Source of the DNA: Mauremys mutica
Taxonomy: Eukaryota; Chordata; Testudines; Geoemydidae
Length of the DNA: 64,000 nt
Direction: 5' to 3'
Assembly (NCBI RefSeq): GCF_020497125.1
Contig: NC_059075.1
Coordinates: 58,299,321 to 58,363,320, forward strand
Shown here in pieces: positions 58,104 through 64,000 of the stretch (its first letter is position 1; each line of letters begins with the position of its first letter). Under the pieces are notes generated by a model. The model saw only the letters and a list, made by a program, of their open reading frames with translations. It was not told the DNA's origin and did no database searches. Position numbers and translations under genes: made by a program.

Positions 58104-59258
58104 TAACTCTGAAGCCTCATATATGTGTTGAGCAGGAGGGAGTGATGGGAGAGAGCATTCTGGTATCCCAAATGAGTGGTTAGCATTGATGGATTCCAAA
58201 GAAATCACCATCCACTTCTCCTTGGCTAAAGAAAGTCATTCCAAAGTGGGCATTTGAAGAACAGAAAGAACAAAGGGGAGTTGAGGGGTAAAATGTCACT
58301 GTTGTCCTTGGAAGAACCCCTATAATTGTATCATACATACACGCATGTGTATACATATGTAGATGTTAATATATAATATTTGCAAAAAAACCCCAAAAAC
58401 ATAAACAGATCATAAAGTTGAGAAATAGAGCACCATAAAGTTGAGAAATGCAGAATTAGGGTTGAAACCTCAATAATAACTCTACTTCCCTGTGATTATG
58501 CCTCAGCATGGAGTCACTCTATCAATATTTGTTTTAATTATCTGCCAATTAATGCAATGGAAACTGTAATGTCTTACACAGCTTTATATACAACAAGTTG
58601 ATGTAACAGACCCCCATTGTCAGCTGCCCTAGGGCAGCTTTGTACCACACTCGTACATGATCCTAAAGTTGGCCCAGCCAGCCATGGAATGATCACCCCA
58701 ACCCCACCAGCACAGGAGGAACCTCTGGTAACATAGAGCCAGAATAACAGCTTCTATGCCATCTCCTTTTTGAGTGACAGTTTGGGGCAGCGTAGAGACT
58801 TCCCTAAGCCTTGGTGATTTCTGGTTGCCAGAGCAGCCCCTTTGGACCATTGGCAGCTGATGTAAATCAGAGCAACCCTCAAACTGTTATAATTTACACT
58901 GAGGGACTGGCCCAGGATCTAAGGAGCACAGAGGTGACTTCATGGCTCCCTTTTGGTTCTATGGTGCAACCCAAGAACAGGGCCATAGTCTTTCGGCTTG
59001 ACTAAACTTGTACATCTCGGTGAGATCTATAAAACAAGCCATGTTTGTGGAAAATCCTTTTGGTAGTTTTAAAGTTATGAATGTTCAAATCAGCAACTTT
59101 TATTTGATTTTTTAAAAGAAGGTTTTTTCTAAGGCAACTGCATTTCATTTTAGCTGCATAGCAGTTCATATTTCTCCCACTATTAAATAATGAAAGCTCC
59201 TATAACCAAATGGCATAGGGCAGAATGTGGATGTTAATAAGCTTTTTACAGTTTTGGA

Positions 59259-59284
<26 letters not shown>
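59259..59284. repeat. (TC)n microsatellite
   Basis: About 26 bp of TC dinucleotides. Confidence 0.9.
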
Positions 59285-59289
<5 letters not shown>

Positions 59290-60179
59290 AATGGAAAGAT
59301 ACTTTTTTTTCCCCCTTTCACTGTTTTGGCTAGTGTCTTGGCAGCTTCCACCACACACTTCAGGCACACCAAGTGACAGAATTTAACTGTGAGACACATG
59401 GCAGTAGTGATGATCACAGAGTCCCACAAGAGACAGCTGCAGCACATTTCATGCAGTTGAAATTTCTGAGCAGCAGACTGGATACTCCATATCCCTGGTG
59501 TGTGAGCCTATGTATTCTTCAGATATTAACTAGCTATTACACAGTATTTTGTGTTCGTTCCAGTGGTTTATGGTCTGTAAACATCCAGCTTGGAGAGAGA
59601 AGGGAAGTTATCCTTTCAGATAGGGTAACATAGGTCACGCAGTACAATAGCAATGTATATGATATATAATAAAAGAGGCCTGGAATCTCAAATAATTTCC
59701 TACAATGGTGTGAGATAGAACATCTCTCAACTCTGTTTACTACATTTATAAGGTTGTCTCAGAATGGTATTAATCGTAGTGCCTTTAGTTTTTCCACCAA
59801 AGATTCCAGCAGATCACAGCTGACCAGTTCTGCCGTACAATTCTATTCAAGTGCCTGAACAGTGACTCCAGAACAGTTAAAATTTGGCATTTTGTGGTCC
59901 TTTCTTTTTCTCAGTTGTTCCCCCTCCTCCTCGGGGTGGCTTTGAGGCAAGCTGAGCTAAGCCTTGCCCTTGAATTAGCAGAGATCCTTCAGCTTCATTG
60001 ATAAGCTGGCAACATAAAGGCTAATTAGTGACTCCAGCTGGGTGTAATGGGGCTTTATTAGAAGACTGACCCCAGCTGTTAGGGGTGCTAGAATAATTTT
60101 TATAGTGGGGATGCTAATGATGGAAACTATGTATTTGGTTTTTGTTATTACTATCTCAAAACAGGGGCTGTGGTAGCAC

Positions 60180-60760
60180 CCTAGTTCCAGCACTACTTGT
60201 AGCTATGTTTGTGAAGGAGGGAGAGCCCTTCTTAAACAGAGCTTGGAATGGACTAGATAAAGGAATACCCAAGAGAGAGGAACAAGGGGCGTTCCCCTCT
60301 AGGAAGAGTCTGCCAAGGTCCAGGTGAGATACCCACAGGGAGTAGAGTAGGCTTCTGAGTGGGGAGCACTAAGATAGGGCCTACAAAGAGCAGGGAGATC
60401 CTCAGAGATAAACTGCTTCAGTCCCTGGCAATGGGAAGCAGTGGGGGAATCCTGCTGGGGAAGAAACTGTTTAAGAGAATCTTTGAAGGGGCAGAAAAGA
60501 GAGGATTTCAGTCAAGCCTAAGAGGGCAGAAGAACTATAAATATGGACATTTTCTGTGAACTTCATGTTGGACCTTCACTTATCCCCCTAAAGGGGAGTC
60601 AACTGTTACTTGACCTGGCTGGAGGGCTGAGCAGTAGAAGACCCAAACAGAGAGTCAGGAGAAGATGCTGGCTGGGACTGGCCATTTGGGGCCAAGGAAA
60701 TGGCCACCAGGCCAGAGCAAGAGGCTAAGTCCCCTGCAACACTGTGCCCAAGCCCAAGGG
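60180..60760 (+). repeat. Possible LTR-derived sequence
   Basis: Purine-rich, GC-richer than its surroundings, with phrases such as aactataaatatggacattt (TATA-like, about 60534) and repeated agagggcag/ggggaag words, resembling the interior of reptile LTRs. No termini or target duplication found. Confidence 0.25.
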
Positions 60761-61829
60761 GGTTCCTTAGAAGTGAGGACATCCATGCTTTGAAATATCC
60801 AGTCATACAAAGTAGCTGACACAGCCTGGCTTGTCTAGATATGCCAGCATCTGCGGGATGTTTTCTATTTAAGATGGTTTCGGACTGCAAAGGATTATTT
60901 AGATTTGGCTGAGAATGTGAAAAGTCGTGTGTTCTACTATGTTTATGATGGCTGATACTTCAATGCCAGTATCAAATCAGTACCCTATGATTATCTCAAG
61001 TCAATTCTGCTGTAGGGAGAGGTTTTGTTTTATTTCTTCTGTGGCAGTTTTTGTACTGAAAAACATGAGTACTGAAGCACTTTTTCTGAAACTTAAAAGT
61101 AGGTTGGCTTTCAAACTTGTGTTTTTCATACAAGTAGTTGACTGCAAAGTGACCCATGGACTTGCTGTGTAAAGTACCTTGGACTCAGAGAACTGGATAA
61201 GCTTGTTCTACCAAAATGGAAATATTTTCAGGGATTACAGTAAGGGTAGAAGAACCAAATTTGAGGGTACAAGCTGTGCCCTCAGTGGTTTCTGCTTGAG
61301 GTAGAAGAAATTCTATACTGTAGAGTATTTAATTTTGCTTATCCTGTATGTATATGATTTACCTTATATGGTAACTACAGTGTGTGTGCATATTAACATT
61401 TTTAAATTTAGGGTGTGGTTTTTTTGTTGTGCCTTTTCCCTACTCTGAGTCACCATCACCAGAAGTAGTCAGCTGTCATACACTGAAGGGAAAGATTTCC
61501 TCTGGAAGGACAAACTCTTAGGCCTGGTCTACACTAGGAGTTTATGTCGAATTTAGCAGCGTTAATTCGATTTAACCGTGCACCCGTCCACACCAGGAAG
61601 CTAATTAGTTCGACCTAGAGGGCTCTTTAGTTCGAATTCGGTACTCCACCCCGACGAGGGGAGTAGCGCTAAATTCGACATGGCTATGTCGAGTTAGCCT
61701 ATGTGTGGACGGAAATCGACCTTAGTAGCTCCGGGAGCTATCCCACAGTGCACCACTGTGTTGACGCTCTGGACAGCAGTCCAAGCTCAGATGTTCTGAT
61801 CAGCCATACAGGAAAAGCCCCGGGAAAAT

Positions 61830-62487
61830 TTGAATTCCTTTTCCTGTCTGGCCATTTTGAATCTCAGTTCCTGGTTGGACATCGGGGCGAGCTCAGCAGC
61901 ACTGGCAGCGATGCAGAGCTCTCCAGCAGAGGGGTCCATGCAATCTCAAAGTAGAAAGAGGGCCCCAGCATGGACTGACCGGGAAGTCTTGGATCTGATC
62001 GCTGTGTGGGGCGATGAGTCTGTGCTTTCGGAGCTGCGCTCCAAAAAACGGAATGCAAAGACCTACGAGAAGGTCTCCAAAGCCATGGCACTCAGAGGAT
62101 ACAGCCGGGATGCAACGCAGTGCCGCGTGAAAATCAAGGACCTGAGACAAGGCTACCAAAAAATCAAAGCGGCAAACGGACGCTCCGGAGCCCAGCCCCA
62201 GACATGCCGCTTCTACAAGGCACTGCATGCCATTCTCGGTGGGTCTGCCACCACTGCCCCACCAGTGACCGTGGACTCTGAGGATGGGATAGTGTCGAGG
62301 GGCAGTTTCTCGGCGATGTTCGCGGATGGGGAAGATGAGGAAGGGTTTGTGGAGGACGAGGCAGGTGACAGCGCTTACAATACTGATTTCCCCGACAGCC
62401 AGGATCTCTTCATCACACTCACAGAGATCCTCTACCAACCCTCCCCGGCCGTTAACCCGGACTCTGAATCAGGGGAAGGATCAGTCG
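61830..62487 (+). CDS. Second Harbinger Myb/SANT-like protein, exon 1
   Basis: Same length (658 bp), start, domain and donor as the copy at 41919. Domain landmarks: RKRAPAWTDREVLDLIAVWG, KRNAKTYEKVSKAM, YSRDATQCRVKIKDLRQGYQ, TCRFYKALHAILGG. Replacements in the domain are mostly conservative (V/I, R/K, F/Y, E/D). It ends at GTCG|GTAAGT in phase 1; an alternative start is ATG 61911. Confidence 0.87.
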
Positions 62488-62539
62488 GTAAGTGCTATAA
62501 ACATATATACATTTATTTTTTTAAAATCAGGAATAAAAA

Positions 62540-62842
62540 CTATACGAAAAGAAGGTCAATACATATAGCGATGGAATAGAAATCCTCCTGGGACACTTCC
62601 ACGAAGCTCTCATACAGGTACTCAAAAAGCCTACGCAGGAGGTTCCTGGGGAGAGGTGCCTTATTGGGTGCTCCGTGGAAGCACACTCTTCCGCGCCAGG
62701 CCATCCTGAGGTATAGTGGGAGCATTGCCTCCACCAGCATGGCAGCATAGGGCCCTGGTCTGTGCAGGGATTCACGCAGCATGCGCTCTCTGTCTGTCCT
62801 AGTGACCCGCTTCAGGGTGATCTCGCTCGGCGACTGCTGCAT
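62540..62842 (-). CDS. Possible third Harbinger gene, second copy (100 residues)
   Basis: Collinear counterpart of 42666-42968. Starts MQQSPSEITLKRVTRTDRER; the segment from RGRVCFHGAPNKAP to PRNLLRRLFE is unchanged. TAG directly precedes the ATG, and AATAAA (minus strand) is at 62512-62517. Function unknown; see the first copy for the selection argument. Confidence 0.68.
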   Translation of the reverse strand: MQQSPSEITLKRVTRTDRERMLRESLHRPGPYAAMLVEAMLPLYLRMAWRGRVCFHGAPNKAPLPRNLLRRLFEYLYESFVEVSQEDFYSIAICIDLLFV

Positions 62843-63082
62843 CTAATTAGGGGAATTAATGTAATGTTACTATTGTGAATGCTTGACTTTTCCTTTGCAT
62901 AACAATGACCGTCGTTTAACAGCCACGTGTTGGAGGCTGCAGAGGGAAAGCATACAGGGATCTTTCCTGGGGACAGCCGCGAGGGGCTGGAACAGGGTCA
63001 GACTTTATGCTTTCCAGATTGCCTGCAGCAGGAGGGCACTGCTATCCATTAACTTTTAAGCAGCCTAAAGTTTACGGCTTAC
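62843..63082 (-). other. Candidate minus-strand intron upstream of the antisense ORF, second copy
   Basis: The same 240-bp spacing between CCTG|GTAAGCC and CCTAATTAG|ATG as in the first copy. Confidence 0.4.
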
Positions 63083-63306
63083 CAGGCCTGGCTGCTACAC
63101 GGATTCTGCTGTCCTGCCCCGCTTGTCCGATCTCCAGTGCAAGACCCCAGGCAATGAAAGCGAATGCCGAAAATTCGAACTTGTCCTGAGAGCACATGAG
63201 ATAGGTGCCCTGTATGGTCTTGTTCACAGAAACTGAGTAGACTGTGTTCAGTGTTCGCAAACATGTATCTTTGCAAGGAAATCACTTCCTTTTTCCCATC
63301 AAACAG

Positions 63307-63704
63307 CTGCGGCTCTTTCCCGAACTGCCCCGGCATCCCCCTCACAGAGGCTGGCGCAGATTGGGCGGCGAAAGAAAAAGACTCGGGACGAGATGTTCGC
63401 TGAACTGATGGCCTGCTCCAGAGCCGAGGCGGCCCAGCAGAGCCAGTGGAGGGAGACCCTCTCTCAGCAGCAGCGCTCACACAGCGAACGGGAGGACAGG
63501 TGGCGGCAGGAAGACCAGCAGGCGACTCAAACGCTGCTTGGACTAATGAGGGAGCAAACGGACACGCTCCGGCGCCTTGTGGATGTTCTGCAGGACCGCA
63601 GGCAGGAGCAGAGAGCCCCCCTGAACTGTATCTGCAACCGCCCTCCCCCGCCACAAAGTCCTGTCCCCCCCGTCACCCAAAATCACAAGAAGGAGAGGCG
63701 CTAG
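63307..63704 (+). CDS. Second Harbinger Myb/SANT-like protein, exon 2
   Basis: The acceptor is tttcccatcaaacag and the split codon is again G|CT (Ala). It then runs 131 codons to TAG 63702-63704, giving a 351-residue protein. The basic RRKKKTRDE and the Gln/Arg-rich helix are nearly identical to the first copy, while the last 25 residues differ and end NHKKERR. Conservation of both splice sites and phase in a diverged copy confirms the intron. Confidence 0.85.
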
Positions 63705-64000
63705 GGGCCGTGAAAACTGTCACTCCACCCCAGCAGAGCGCTCATGTACCAAACAGCTCTCATTCCCTAAAGTATGAGAATTGCTTCCCTTCCTGGCTCA
63801 CCCGATCCAAAATCCCAGTTTCATCCCCCAACTGTGTAGTTGAGTATTAAAAATAGTTTACTGTTTCCGTCATGTTTCTTTGCAGAAGACTTTGTGTGAA
63901 GGGGGGGAGGGGTTTTTTAATTGCATAGGACAGCCACCATTACCAGGGTACAGACATGGAGGCAGGATCAACAGCAGGTCACACACAGAGTGCAGTCACT

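Larger units (their letters stand above)
57046..61520. other. Intergenic DNA between the candidate host gene and the second Harbinger
   Basis: Holds the palindromic MITE, another Harbinger MITE end at 58103, a (TC)n run at 59259-59284 and an LTR-like GC-richer stretch at about 60180-60760. No conserved open frame is seen; short frames near 60142-60728 fall in the LTR-like stretch. Confidence 0.4.
61521..64000. mobile_element. Second PIF/Harbinger element, cut by the window end
   Basis: Starts GGCCTGGTCTACACTA directly after TTA (61518-61520) and is collinear with 41610 onward across the subterminal region, Myb exon 1, intron with antisense ORF, Myb exon 2 and the start of the spacer. The transposase half would lie beyond 64000. 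It differs from the first element by many substitutions, so it is not a recent duplicate, yet the frames are open. Confidence 0.9.

Noticed and set aside
63079..63654. 191-codon minus-strand frame opposite Myb exon 2
   Set aside because: The corresponding frame in the first copy is broken and diverged; it is a shadow of the conserved coiled-coil exon. Its last part overlaps the candidate 5' exon of the antisense transcript but shows no clear protein-level conservation.

Overview
The window looks like vertebrate, probably turtle (Testudines), nuclear DNA. It is AT-rich and intron-like, with CR1 LINE fragments, MIR-like SINE remnants, many non-autonomous hAT and Harbinger DNA transposons, and coding PIF/Harbinger elements. 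There is no bacterial-style gene organisation. The assignment rests on repeat style; no search was run.

Host gene: I find one candidate multi-exon gene on the + strand, between about 4.0 and 57.0 kb. Seven exons (4020-4110, 7787-7865, 8298-8352, 15473-15572, 29983-30049, 51637-51698, 56869 to about 57045) have plausible or good splice sites and stay in one frame across all six junctions. The last ends in a stop followed by AATAAA. Counted from the ATG at 4081 the product is 166 residues, with no domain I recognise, a CxxC pair and a basic stretch near the C-terminus. Two further exons (12367-12407, 14391-14452) form a frame-compatible alternative to the third. The gene may start upstream of the window.

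Repeats in the introns: a 666-bp solo LTR with a TATA box and 5-bp target-site duplications (9447-10112); CR1 reverse-transcriptase pieces at 11.1, 31.6 and 46.6 kb and CR1 3' ends at 12.3 and 20.1 kb; three copies of a roughly 125-bp hAT MITE, each with a perfect 8-bp duplication; a nested stack of hAT elements (23448-26347); two near-perfect palindromes of one retroposon family (23.8 and 31.5 kb); and GC-rich hAT MITEs at 2.5, 29.4 and 40.4 kb.

Harbinger elements: 41610-46415 is a complete 4.8-kb autonomous PIF/Harbinger transposon flanked by TTA duplications, lying inside the fifth intron. It carries a two-exon Myb/SANT DNA-binding protein gene (+) and an intact DDE transposase gene (-). 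A diverged second copy begins at 61521, also after TTA, and runs off the window end. Both copies also carry, inside the Myb-gene intron and on the opposite strand, a 100-codon ORF that differs mainly by synonymous and conservative changes, with its own AATAAA and a conserved candidate 240-bp 5' intron. I consider this possible third Harbinger gene the most interesting observation here. Within the element, the Myb protein and transposase are expected to act together, as in known Harbinger systems, on termini rich in TTCGA motifs; the role of the third protein is unknown.
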